Assembly (NCBI GenBank): GCA_032622095.1
Contig: CP136069.1
Location: 185,183,122-185,247,121 of the forward strand
Reading direction: 5' to 3'
Length of the DNA stretch: 64,000 nt
From: Siphonodentalium dalli
Lineage: Eukaryota > Mollusca > Scaphopoda > Gadilida > Siphonodentaliidae
A program made the translations under genes and the position numbers. The notes beneath the pieces were generated by a model. The model was given only the letters and a program-made list of their open reading frames with translations, was not told the origin of the DNA and made no database searches. This document shows, in pieces, positions 23,891-36,925 of this stretch (position 1 is the first letter of the stretch; each line of letters starts with the position of its first letter).

Positions 23891-26800
23891 GGTTACAATA
23901 CACCAAATGATTTACATAGGCCTCAGTGTTAACAAATCCCGCTGGCCTATATTCGTTGCAAAGCTTTGACCCTGCACGAGTATTTGAAATTAAAGAACGT
24001 CCTTTTAGACACACAGAAATGTGCAAAAAAGTACTTGTTAACATGGTAGATCACACTGGAGCTTGACAAACGTCACACTACCCTTAAAATTGTGAAAAAA
24101 ATGACATCGAAAAAAACACAAACACCTCCCATAAATTATTCGCCACTTGCACAGCCATAACCATTTACCATGTGGTTATATTTTATGTTTCTCGACGGGA
24201 AACACATCTGTGCATTTTTTCGTGCACTTTTCATCCATGTATCATTGACCATTCAGCTGCCAGAATTTTTTTTATGCTGATCCTAGCTTGGGGGTCCCAG
24301 GGGAAATCACTCTACTAATTTGTATTTGGTGTATTGTAACCTATAGTGATCACTGGAAGGTAAAGAAAGTCGCCCAAATGATGTTATATTGCGTCCATTT
24401 ATATACCCACGTCAAAATAAATAAATTTTATTCGAAATATGTCTGTGTTCTTACTTTATTAACCCTTTTCTGTCACCACCCATAGCTGAATTTGCAAACA
24501 AATTACTTTGACTTAGCTGAATATTGGCAAAGTAAACAATGACGATGTACATACAAGTTGTCGATCTGATAGCTTGTAGATGCCACTTCCAGAAAATATA
24601 CCATACGATTCGCTAGGCGAATTGGGCGCACTTAGGTTTCACATTGGGCGCACCTACACAATTTTCGAAAATAATCGACAGAAAATCAAAATTGTCCCGT
24701 CACAAGAATATATTTATTGGCCGAAATTTGTGCGCGTTGGATAGTCGAACCATTTCTGCAAACTTCCATGGTAGGCTTTTTTGTCAACCTGTCATCTAAC
24801 AGGGGCAATTCAACTTAGTTTGACCCGAATCGGGTCCGATTTTGCATCACATTTTAGGGTATGGTCCATCTGACGTCACGCTTTACTCTCATGTCGTGCC
24901 CAAACCCGACAAATCTGCCTTGTCGTTCATCTAGGATGTCGGACGCCAACACATATGGTCTCACATTCATTAAAGGGACACCATTGGGCCCAAAAATATG
25001 TCGAAAATGGTCATTTTCGGTTCTACAACGAGAAGCAGAAATAGCATCAGAGGGTTAATTTGTAATTTTATTGGACGGCCCCGGCGCCAAATAAGCTGTC
25101 GTATCGCGTGCTTTATGTTTCCAATTTGTTTCATGGGCATAATGAGCACGGGACTTGTTTTAGAGTAGAAATCTAAAAAACGACCATTTTTCACTATAGG
25201 TTACAATACACCAAATGATTTACATAGGCCTCAGTGTTAACAAATCCCGCTGGCCTATATTCGTTGCAAAGCTTTGACCCTGCACGAGTATTTGAAATTA
25301 AAGAACGTCCTTTTAGACACACAGAAATGTGCAAAAAAGTACTTGTTAACATGGTAGATCACACTGGAGCTTGACAAACGTCACACTACCCTTAAAATTG
25401 TGAAAAAAATGACATCGAAAAAAACACAAACACCTCCCATAAATTATTCGCCACTTGCACAGCCATAACCATTTACCATGTGGTTATATTTTATGTTTCT
25501 CGACGGGAAACACATCTGTGCATTTTTTCGTGCACTTTTCATCCATGTATCATTGACCATTCAGCTGCCAGAATTTTTTTTATGCTGATCCTAGCTTGGG
25601 GGTCCCAGGGGAAATCACTCTACTAATTTGTATTTGGTGTATTGTAACCTATAGTGATCACTGGAAGGTAAAGAAAGTCGCCCAAATGATGTTATATTGC
25701 GTCCATTTATATACCCACGTCAAAATAAATAAATTTTATTCGAAATATGTCTGTGTTCTTACTTTATTTACCCTTTTCTGTCACCACCCATAGCTGAATT
25801 TGCAAACAAATTACTTTGACTTAGCTGAATATTGGCAAAGTAAACAATGACGATGTACATACAAGTTGTCGATCTGATAGCTTGTAGATGCCACTTCCAG
25901 AAAATATACCATACGATTCGCTAGGCGAATTGGGCGCACTTAGGTTTCACATTGGGCGCACCTACACAATTTTCGAAAATAATCGACAGAAAATCAAAAT
26001 TGTCCCGTCACAAGAATATATTTATTGGCCGAAATTTGTGCGCGTTGGATAGTCGAACCATTTCTGCAAACTTCCATGGTAGGCTTTTTTGTCAACCTGT
26101 CATCTAACAGGGGCAATTCAACTTAGTTTGACCCGAATCGGGTCCGATTTTGCATCACATTTTAGGGTATGGTCCATCTGACGTCACGCTTTACTCTCAT
26201 GTCGTGCCCAAACCCGACAAATCTGCCTTGTCGTTCATCTAGGATGTCGGACGCCAACACATATGGTCTCACATTCATTAAAGGGACACCATTGGGCCCA
26301 AAAATATGTCGAAAATGGTCATTTTCGGTTCTACAACGAGAAGCAGAAATAGCATCAGAGGGTTAATTTGTAATTTTATTGGACGGCCCCGGCGCCAAAT
26401 AAGCTGTCGTATCGCGTGCTTTATGTTTCCAATTTGTTTCATGGGCATAATGAGCACGGGACTTGTTTTAGAGTAGAAATCTGAAAAACGACCATTTTTC
26501 ACTATAGGTTACAATACACCAAATGATTTACATAGGCCTCAGTGTTAACAAATCCCGCTGGCCTATATTCGTTGCAAAGCTTTGACCCTGCACGAGTATT
26601 TGAAATTAAAGAACGTCCTTTTAGACACACAGAAATGTGCAAAAAAGTACTTGTTAACATGGTAGATCACACTGGAGCTTGACAAACGTCACACTACCCT
26701 TAAAATTGTGAAAAAAACGACAGCGAAAAAACACAAACACCTCCCATAAATTATTCGCCACTTGCACAGCCATAACCATTTACCATGTGGTTATATTTTA

Positions 26801-27814
26801 TGTTTCTCGACGGGAAACACATCTGTGCATTTTTTCGTGCACTTTTCATCCATGTATCATTGACCATTCAGCTGCCAGAATGTTTTTTATGCTGATCCTA
26901 GCTTGGGGGTCCCAGGGGAAATCACTCTACTAATTTGTATTTGGTGTATTGTAACCTATAGTGATCACTGGAAGGTAAAGAAAGTCGCCCAAATGATGTT
27001 ATATTGCGTCCATTTATATACCCACGTCAAAATAAATAAATTTTATTCGAAATATGTCTGTGTTCTTACTTTATTAACCCTTTTCTGTCACCACCCATAG
27101 CTGAATTTGCAAACAAATTACTTTGACTTAGCTGAATATTGGCAAAGTAAACAATGACGATGTACATACAAGTTGTCGATCTGATAGCTTGTAGATGCCA
27201 CTTCCAGAAAATATACCATACGATTCGCTAGACGAATTGGGCGCACTTATGTTTCACATTGGGCGCACCTACACAATTTTCGAAAATAATCGACAGAAAA
27301 TCAAAATTGTCCCGTCACAAGAATATATTTATTGGCCGAAATTTGTGCGCGTTGGATAGTCGAACCATTTCTGCAAACTTCCATGGTAGGCTTTTTTGTC
27401 AACCTGTCATCTAACAGGGGCAATTCAACTTAGTTTGACCCGAATCGGGTCCGATTTTGCATCACATTTTAGGGTATGGTCCATCTGACGTCACGCTTTA
27501 CTCTCATGTCGTGCCCAAACCCGACAAATCTGCCTTGTCGTTCATCTAGGATGTCGGACGCCAACACATATGGTCTCACATTCATTAAAGGGACACCATT
27601 GGGCCCAAAAATATGTCGAAAATGGTCATTTTCGGTTCTACAACGAGAAGCAGAAATAGCATCAGAGGGGTTAATTTGTAATTTTATTGGACGGCCCCGG
27701 CGCCAAATAAGCTGTCGTATCGCGTGCTTTATGTTTCCAATTTGTTTCATGGGCATAATGAGCACGGGACTTGTTTTAGAGCAGAAATCTGAAAAACGAC
27801 CATTTTTCACTATA
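23891..27814 (+). repeat. Higher-order repeat unit 2 (types 1-2-3)
   Basis: It repeats the full set of diagnostic variants of unit 1 in the same order, 3924 bp later. Confidence 0.9.
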
Positions 27815-30800
27815 GGTTACAATACACCAAATGATTTACATAGGCCTCAGTGTTAACAAATCCCGCTGGCCTATATTCGTTGCAAAGCTTTGACCCTGCA
27901 CGAGTATTTGAAATTAAAGAACGTCCTTTTAGACACACAGAAATGTGCAAAAAAGTACTTGTTAACATGGTAGATCACACTGGAGCTTGACAAACGTCAC
28001 ACTACCCTTAAAATTGTGAAAAAAACGACAGCGAAAAAAACACAAACACCTCCCATAAATTATTCGCCACTTGCACAGCCATAACCATTTACCATGTGGT
28101 TATATTTTATGTTTCTCGACGGGAAACACATCTGTGCATTTTTTCGTGCACTTTTCATCCATGTATCATTGACCATTCAGCTGCCAGAATTTTTTTTATG
28201 CTGATCCTAGCTTGGGGGTCCCAGGGGAAATCACTCTACTAATTTGTATTTGGTGTATTGTAACCTATAGTGATCACTGGAAGGTAAAGAAAGTCGCCCA
28301 AATGATGTTATATTGCGTCCATTTATATACCCACGTCAAAATAAATAAATTTTATTCGAAATATGTCTGTGTTCTTACTTTATTAACCCTTTTCTGTCAC
28401 CACCCATAGCTGAATTTGCAAACAAATTACTTTGACTTAGCTGAATATTGGCAAAGTAAACAATGACGATGTACATACAAGTTGTCGATCTGATAGCTTG
28501 TAGATGCCACTTCCAGAAAATATACCATACGATTCGCTAGGCGAATTGGGCGCACTTAGGTTTCACATTGGGCGCACCTACACAATTTTCGAAAATAATC
28601 GACAGAAAATCAAAATTGTCCCGTCACAAGAATATATTTATTGGCCGAAATTTGTGCGCGTTGGATAGTCGAACCATTTCTGCAAACTTCCATGGTAGGC
28701 TTTTTTGTCAACCTGTCATCTAACAGGGGCAATTCAACTTAGTTTGACCCGAATCGGGTCCGATTTTGCATCACATTTTAGGGTATGGTCCATCTGACGT
28801 CACGCTTTACTCTCATGTCGTGCCCAAACCCGACAAATCTGCCTTGTCGTTCATCTAGGATGTCGGACGCCAACACATATGGTCTCACATTCATTAAAGG
28901 GACACCATTGGGCCCAAAAATATGTCGAAAATGGTCATTTTCGGTTCTACAACGAGAAGCAGAAATAGCATCAGAGGGTTAATTTGTAATTTTATTGGAC
29001 GGCCCCGGCGCCAAATAAGCTGTCGTATCGCGTGCTTTATGTTTCCAATTTGTTTCATGGGCATAATGAGCACGGGACTTGTTTTAGAGTAGAAATCTAA
29101 AAAACGACCATTTTTCACTATAGGTTACAATACACCAAATGATTTACATAGGCCTCAGTGTTAACAAATCCCGCTGGCCTATATTCGTTGCAAAGCTTTG
29201 ACCCTGCACGAGTATTTGAAATTAAAGAACGTCCTTTTAGACACACAGAAATGTGCAAAAAAGTACTTGTTAACATGGTAGATCACACTGGAGCTTGACA
29301 AACGTCACACTACCCTTAAAATTGTGAAAAAAATGACATCGAAAAAAACACAAACACCTCCCATAAATTATTCGCCACTTGCACAGCCATAACCATTTAC
29401 CATGTGGTTATATTTTATGTTTCTCGACGGGAAACACATCTGTGCATTTTTTCGTGCACTTTTCATCCATGTATCATTGACCATTCAGCTGCCAGAATTT
29501 TTTTTATGCTGATCCTAGCTTGGGGGTCCCAGGGGAAATCACTCTACTAATTTGTATTTGGTGTATTGTAACCTATAGTGATCACTGGAAGGTAAAGAAA
29601 GTCGCCCAAATGATGTTATATTGCGTCCATTTATATACCCACGTCAAAATAAATAAATTTTATTCGAAATATGTCTGTGTTCTTACTTTATTTACCCTTT
29701 TCTGTCACCACCCATAGCTGAATTTGCAAACAAATTACTTTGACTTAGCTGAATATTGGCAAAGTAAACAATGACGATGTACATACAAGTTGTCGATCTG
29801 ATAGCTTGTAGATGCCACTTCCAGAAAATATACCATACGATTCGCTAGGCGAATTGGGCGCACTTAGGTTTCACATTGGGCGCACCTACACAATTTTCGA
29901 AAATAATCGACAGAAAATCAAAATTGTCCCGTCACAAGAATATATTTATTGGCCGAAATTTGTGCGCGTTGGATAGTCGAACCATTTCTGCAAACTTCCA
30001 TGGTAGGCTTTTTTGTCAACCTGTCATCTAACAGGGGCAATTCAACTTAGTTTGACCCGAATCGGGTCCGATTTTGCATCACATTTTAGGGTATGGTCCA
30101 TCTGACGTCACGCTTTACTCTCATGTCGTGCCCAAACCCGACAAATCTGCCTTGTCGTTCATCTAGGATGTCGGACGCCAACACATATGGTCTCACATTC
30201 ATTAAAGGGACACCATTGGGCCCAAAAATATGTCGAAAATGGTCATTTTCGGTTCTACAACGAGAAGCAGAAATAGCATCAGAGGGTTAATTTGTAATTT
30301 TATTGGACGGCCCCGGCGCCAAATAAGCTGTCGTATCGCGTGCTTTATGTTTCCAATTTGTTTCATGGGCATAATGAGCACGGGACTTGTTTTAGAGTAG
30401 AAATCTGAAAAACGACCATTTTTCACTATAGGTTACAATACACCAAATGATTTACATAGGCCTCAGTGTTAACAAATCCCGCTGGCCTATATTCGTTGCA
30501 AAGCTTTGACCCTGCACGAGTATTTGAAATTAAAGAACGTCCTTTTAGACACACAGAAATGTGCAAAAAAGTACTTGTTAACATGGTAGATCACACTGGA
30601 GCTTGACAAACGTCACACTACCCTTAAAATTGTGAAAAAAACGACAGCGAAAAAACACAAACACCTCCCATAAATTATTCGCCACTTGCACAGCCATAAC
30701 CATTTACCATGTGGTTATATTTTATGTTTCTCGACGGGAAACACATCTGTGCATTTTTTCGTGCACTTTTCATCCATGTATCATTGACCATTCAGCTGCC

Positions 30801-31738
30801 AGAATGTTTTTTATGCTGATCCTAGCTTGGGGGTCCCAGGGGAAATCACTCTACTAATTTGTATTTGGTGTATTGTAACCTATAGTGATCACTGGAAGGT
30901 AAAGAAAGTCGCCCAAATGATGTTATATTGCGTCCATTTATATACCCACGTCAAAATAAATAAATTTTATTCGAAATATGTCTGTGTTCTTACTTTATTA
31001 ACCCTTTTCTGTCACCACCCATAGCTGAATTTGCAAACAAATTACTTTGACTTAGCTGAATATTGGCAAAGTAAACAATGACGATGTACATACAAGTTGT
31101 CGATCTGATAGCTTGTAGATGCCACTTCCAGAAAATATACCATACGATTCGCTAGACGAATTGGGCGCACTTATGTTTCACATTGGGCGCACCTACACAA
31201 TTTTCGAAAATAATCGACAGAAAATCAAAATTGTCCCGTCACAAGAATATATTTATTGGCCGAAATTTGTGCGCGTTGGATAGTCGAACCATTTCTGCAA
31301 ACTTCCATGGTAGGCTTTTTTGTCAACCTGTCATCTAACAGGGGCAATTCAACTTAGTTTGACCCGAATCGGGTCCGATTTTGCATCACATTTTAGGGTA
31401 TGGTCCATCTGACGTCACGCTTTACTCTCATGTCGTGCCCAAACCCGACAAATCTGCCTTGTCGTTCATCTAGGATGTCGGACGCCAACACATATGGTCT
31501 CACATTCATTAAAGGGACACCATTGGGCCCAAAAATATGTCGAAAATGGTCATTTTCGGTTCTACAACGAGAAGCAGAAATAGCATCAGAGGGGTTAATT
31601 TGTAATTTTATTGGACGGCCCCGGCGCCAAATAAGCTGTCGTATCGCGTGCTTTATGTTTCCAATTTGTTTCATGGGCATAATGAGCACGGGACTTGTTT
31701 TAGAGCAGAAATCTGAAAAACGACCATTTTTCACTATA
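27815..31738 (+). repeat. Higher-order repeat unit 3 (types 1'-2-3)
   Basis: Same order, but the first monomer carries the type-3 ACGACAGCG variant near its start and type-1 variants afterwards, so it is a recombinant. Confidence 0.88.
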
Positions 31739-34356
31739 GGTTACAATACACCAAATGATTTACATAGGCCTCAGTGTTAACAAATCCCGCTGGCCTATAT
31801 TCGTTGCAAAGCTTTGACCCTGCACGAGTATTTGAAATTAAAGAACGTCCTTTTAGACACACAGAAATGTGCAAAAAAGTACTTGTTAACATGGTAGATC
31901 ACACTGGAGCTTGACAAACGTCACACTACCCTTAAAATTGTGAAAAAAACGACAGCGAAAAAAACACAAACACCTCCCATAAATTATTCGCCACTTGCAC
32001 AGCCATAACCATTTACCATGTGGTTATATTTTATGTTTCTCGACGGGAAACACATCTGTGCATTTTTTCGTGCACTTTTCATCCATGTATCATTGACCAT
32101 TCAGCTGCCAGAATTTTTTTTATGCTGATCCTAGCTTGGGGGTCCCAGGGGAAATCACTCTACTAATTTGTATTTGGTGTATTGTAACCTATAGTGATCA
32201 CTGGAAGGTAAAGAAAGTCGCCCAAATGATGTTATATTGCGTCCATTTATATACCCACGTCAAAATAAATAAATTTTATTCGAAATATGTCTGTGTTCTT
32301 ACTTTATTAACCCTTTTCTGTCACCACCCATAGCTGAATTTGCAAACAAATTACTTTGACTTAGCTGAATATTGGCAAAGTAAACAATGACGATGTACAT
32401 ACAAGTTGTCGATCTGATAGCTTGTAGATGCCACTTCCAGAAAATATACCATACGATTCGCTAGGCGAATTGGGCGCACTTAGGTTTCACATTGGGCGCA
32501 CCTACACAATTTTCGAAAATAATCGACAGAAAATCAAAATTGTCCCGTCACAAGAATATATTTATTGGCCGAAATTTGTGCGCGTTGGATAGTCGAACCA
32601 TTTCTGCAAACTTCCATGGTAGGCTTTTTTGTCAACCTGTCATCTAACAGGGGCAATTCAACTTAGTTTGACCCGAATCGGGTCCGATTTTGCATCACAT
32701 TTTAGGGTATGGTCCATCTGACGTCACGCTTTACTCTCATGTCGTGCCCAAACCCGACAAATCTGCCTTGTCGTTCATCTAGGATGTCGGACGCCAACAC
32801 ATATGGTCTCACATTCATTAAAGGGACACCATTGGGCCCAAAAATATGTCGAAAATGGTCATTTTCGGTTCTACAACGAGAAGCAGAAATAGCATCAGAG
32901 GGGTTAATTTGTAATTTTATTGGACGGCCCCGGCGCCAAATAAGCTGTCGTATCGCGTGCTTTATGTTTCCAATTTGTTTCATGGGCATAATGAGCACGG
33001 GACTTGTTTTAGAGCAGAAATCTGAAAAACGACCATTTTTCACTATAGGTTACAATACACCAAATGATTTACATAGGCCTCAGTGTTAACAAATCCCGCT
33101 GGCCTATATTCGTTGCAAAGCTTTGACCCTGCACGAGTATTTTAAATTAAAGAACGTCCTTTTAGACACACAGAAATGTGCAAAAAAGTACTTGTTAACA
33201 TGGTAGATCACACTGGAGCTTGACAAACGTCACACTACCCTTAAAATTGTGAAAAAAACGACAGCGAAAAAAACACAAACACCTCCCATAAATTATTCGC
33301 CACTTGCACAGCCATAACCATTTACCATGTGGTTATATTTTATGTTTCTCGACGGGAAACACATCTGTGCATTTTTTCGTGCACTTTTCATCCATGTATC
33401 ATTGACCATTCAGCTGCCAGAATTTTTTTTATGCTGATCCTAGCTTGGGGGTCCCAGGGGAAATCACTCTACTAATTTGTATTTGGTGTATTGTAACCTA
33501 TAGTGATCACTGGAAGGTAAAGAAAGTCGCCCAAATGATGTTATATTGCGTCCATTTATATACCCACGTCAAAATAAATAAATTTTATTCGAAATATGTC
33601 TGTGTTCTTACTTTATTAACCCTTTTCTGTCACCACCCATAGCTGAATTTGCAAACAAATTACTTTGACTTAGCTGAATATTGGCAAAGTAAACAATGAC
33701 GATGTACATACAAGTTGTCGATCTGATAGCTTGTAGATGCCACTTCCAGAAAATATACCATACGATTCGCTAGGCGAATTGGGCGCACTTAGGTTTCACA
33801 TTGGGCGCACCTACACAATTTTCGAAAATAATCGACAGAAAATCAAAATTGTCCCGTCACAAGAATATATTTATTGGCCGAAATTTGTGCGCGTTGGATA
33901 GTCGAACCATTTCTGCAAACTTCCATGGTAGGCTTTTTTGTCAACCTGTCATCTAACAGGGGCAATTCAACTTAGTTTGACCCGAATCGGGTCCGATTTT
34001 GCATCACATTTTAGGGTATGGTCCATCTGACGTCACGCTTTACTCTCATGTCGTGCCCAAACCCGACAAATCTGCCTTGTCGTTCATCTAGGATGTCGGA
34101 CGCCAACACATATGGTCTCACATTCATTAAAGGGACACCATTGGGCCCAAAAATATGTCGAAAATGGTCATTTTCGGTTCTACAACGAGAAGCAGAAATA
34201 GCATCAGAGGGGTTAATTTGTAATTTTATTGGACGGCCCCGGCGCCAAATAAGCTGTCGTATCGCGTGCTTTATGTTTCCAATTTGTTTCATGGGCATAA
34301 TGAGCACGGGACTTGTTTTAGAGCAGAAATCTGAAAAACGACCATTTTTCACTATA
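31739..34356 (+). repeat. Two hybrid monomers at the right edge
   Basis: Both have type-3 bases at the start (ACGACAGCG) and end (CAGAGGGGTTAA, GCAGAAATC) but type-1 bases in the middle (GAATTTTTTTTATG, CTAGGCGAATT). They differ from each other by a single visible base near 33142 (TATTTTAAATT against TATTTGAAATT). Each is 1309 bp. Confidence 0.85.
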
Positions 34357-34796
34357 GGTTACAATACACCAAATGATTTACATAGGCCTCAGTGTTAACA
34401 AATCCCGCTGGCCTATATTCGTTGCAAAGCTTTGACCCTGCACGAGTATTTGAAATTAAAGAACGTCCTTTTAGACACACAGAAATGTGCAAAAAAGTAC
34501 TTGTTAACATGGTAGATCACACTGGAGCTTGACAAACGTCACACTACCCTTAAAATTGTGAAAAAAACACAAACACCTCCTATAAATTATTCGCCACTTG
34601 CACAGCCATAACCATTTACCATGTGGTTATATTTTATGTTTCTCGACGGGAAACACATCTGTGCATTTTTTCGTGCACTTTTCATCCATGTATCATTGAC
34701 CATTCAGCTGCCAGAATTTTTTTTATGCTGATCCTAGCTTGGGGGTCCCAGGGGAAATCACTCTACTAATTTGTATTTGGTGTATTGTAACCACAT

Positions 34797-36248
34797 GTAT
34801 GCCACGTGATCAGATCGAGACCGATAAATATACTTTATCAGGCCAAGACAAATAGACTTCGTTACAACCGTGATCAGACCAAGACAAATCAAGATACGTG
34901 GTAAGGCTAAGACAAATAAAAGATGCGGTACGTGATCAGACCAATACAAATAAACTTACACGTATATGTTATAGATCTAAACAATAAACTAACGTGGCAC
35001 TTGATCAGACCAATACAAATAAACTTACATGTATGCCACGTGATCAGACCAATACAAATAAATTGTTATAGATCTAAACAATAAACTTACATGTATATGT
35101 TATAGATCTAAACAATAAACTAACGTGGCACGTGATCAGACCAATACAAATAAACTTACATGTATATGGTATAGATCTAAACAATAAACTTACACGTATA
35201 TGTTATAGATCTAAACAATAAACTTACATGTATATGGTATAGATCTAAACAATAAACTTACACGTATATGTTATAGATCTAAACAATAAACTTACATGTA
35301 TATGGTATAGATCTAAACAATAAACTTACACGTATATGTTATAGATCTAAACAATAAACTAACGCGGCACGTGATCGGTCGCAGAGATATAAACACACGT
35401 GGCACGTGATTAGACCAATACAAATAAACTTACATAGAACGTGGTCAGACCAAGACACCTAAACTACCGCGGCACGTGACCAGACCAATACAAATAAACA
35501 CATGTAGCACGTGGTCAGACCAATACAAATAAACTTACATGTATATGGTATAGATCTAAACAATAAACTTACATGTATATGGTACATATCTAAACAATAA
35601 ACTTACATGTATATGTTATAGATCTAAACAATAAACTAACGCGGCACGTGATCGGTCGCAGAGAAATAAACACACGTGGCACGTGATTAGACCAATACAA
35701 ATAAACTTACATAGAACGTGGTCAGACCAAGACACCTAAACTACCGCGGCACGTGACCAGACCAATACAAATAAACACATGTAGCACGTGGTCAGACCAA
35801 TACAAATAAACTTACATGTATATGGTATAGATATAAACAATAAACTAACGTGGTACGTGGTCGGTCGCAGAGAAATCAACACACGTGGCACGTGATTAGA
35901 CCAATACAAATAAACTTACATGTATATGGTATAGATCTAAACAATAAACTTACATGTATATGGTATAGATCTAAACAATAAACTTACATGTATATGGTAT
36001 AGATCTAAACAATAAACTAACGTGGCACGTGATCAGACCAATACAAATAAACTTACATAAAACGTGGTCAGACCAAGACACCTAAACTACCGCGGCACGT
36101 GACCAGACGCAGACAAATAAACACATGTAGCACGTGGTCAGACCAAGACACCTCAACTTATGCGGCATAAATAAACTTACATCTACATTACACGTGATCA
36201 GACGAAGACAAATAAAGTTCAATGGTACGTGATCAATCGAAGACAAAT
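34797..36248 (-). repeat. Donor-like intronic satellite (CACGTGATCAGACC / GTAAGTTTATT)
   Basis: Mixed tandem units of two kinds occur: CACGTGATCAGACCAATACA followed by AATAAACTTAC, and TATAGATCTAAACAATAAAC with TTACATGTATATG. On the minus strand, which is the transcribed strand of the EB-module gene, nearly every unit reads ...GTAAGTTTATT. That is the same string that forms the splice donor of exon 36926-37087. I count roughly 20 occurrences. CACGTG E-box palindromes also recur. It lies in the intron immediately 3' of that exon, split from its left fragment (19850-19966) by the 14.8-kb array. Confidence 0.85.
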
Positions 36249-36706
36249 GTGACCCGCCATATCAAATCCAGTCGGAAGTCGGGATTTTTTTACCCTCTGC
36301 CAATGCATTCTCTTATATATGCGAGTCGACCATAGGTCACCTCGCATATATAAGAGAATGCATTGGCCTAACAATTTTTTATCATTTTTTTTAAATAAAT
36401 GTTTCTGACAATTTTTAGGACATAAAATAAAAAAACATCCATTACACTGCAGTGAGCCCCACACATATATAGAAGCATATAGTAGAGTGTCGTCTGTTCA
36501 TGTTTGTCTGGGGCTCTGTATGGGTGAAATTATAAAATTGTTAAAGAATACAAGAAAAAATTATTAAAATTGTAAAAAATTGTTAGGCCAATGCATTCTC
36601 TTATATATGCGAGGTGACCTATGGTCGACTCGCATATATAAGAAAATGCATTGGCACAGGGTAAACAAAATCCCGACTTCCGACTGGATTTGATATGGCG
36701 GGTCAC
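36249..36706 (+). mobile_element. GTGACCCGCC-type hairpin MITE, complete copy
   Basis: The terminal inverted repeats start GTGACCCGCCATATCAAATC and are nearly perfect. The flanks are the 4-bp duplication AAAT (36245-36248 and 36707-36710). Each side carries one 69-bp palindrome (about 36299-36367 and 36589-36657), and the centre carries a CCTGCAG...GAGCCCC / GGGGCTC segment. It inserted into the satellite-exon repeat junction just beyond the degenerate fourth donor. Non-coding; superfamily unassigned. Confidence 0.85.
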
Positions 36707-36710
36707 AAAT

Positions 36711-36925
36711 AAAATTACGTGGCACGCATTCTTTACCAAGTGGGTAGTATCCTGGATCGCACATACAGGCGGCGTAAATAAACTTACGTGGCACTCATTC
36801 TTTACCAAGTGGGTAGTATCCTGGATCGCACATACAGGCGGCGTAAATAAACTTACGTGGCACACATTCTTTACCAATTGGGTAGTATCCTGGATCGCAC
36901 ATACAGGCGGCGTAAATAAACTTAC
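36711..36925 (-). repeat. Tandem 69-bp exon-end/splice-donor repeat
   Basis: Three additional copies, each 69 bp (23 codons), of the 3' end of the exon at 36926-37087 plus the first intron bases. Starts of the matched block are 36721, 36790, 36859 and 36928. In frame each unit adds KFIYAACMCDPGYYPLG and then KECVPR, with three cysteines and no stop. Intact GTAAGT donors (plus strand ACTTAC) lie at 36920-36925, 36851-36856 and 36782-36787. The fourth (36713-36718) is GTAATT. Either this is intron, or the exon has several alternative ends that differ by 23 residues. Confidence 0.85.

Larger units (their letters stand above)
19967..34792 (+). repeat. 14.8-kb higher-order satellite of 1308-bp monomers
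   Basis: Eleven full monomers (starts 19967, 21275, 22583, 23891, 25199, 26507, 27815, 29123, 30431, 31739, 33048) are followed by a terminal part-monomer at 34357. Each monomer is a ~451-bp module bounded by GGTTACAATACACCAAAT and its inverse, then an ~857-bp module bounded by TATAGTGA and TCACTATA. Three diagnostic monomer types alternate 1-2-3-1-2-3-1-2-3, giving a 3924-bp higher-order period, then two hybrid monomers follow. Units are almost identical, so the expansion or homogenisation is recent. The array begins and ends with the 451-bp-type module, and ACAT flanks both sides. No coding function is supported; the open frames of 65-126 codons are incidental. Confidence 0.95.

Noticed and set aside
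20364-34398. Recurring open frames of 65, 74, 113 and 126 codons in the 1308-bp monomers
   Set aside because: They overlap on both strands, change length with single-base indels between monomer types, and resemble no known protein.
19967-34792. Array as a pure assembly artefact
   Set aside because: Ordered variant types, hybrid monomers, a private deletion in the last unit and a matching ACAT at both edges argue for a real array, though the unit number could be wrong.
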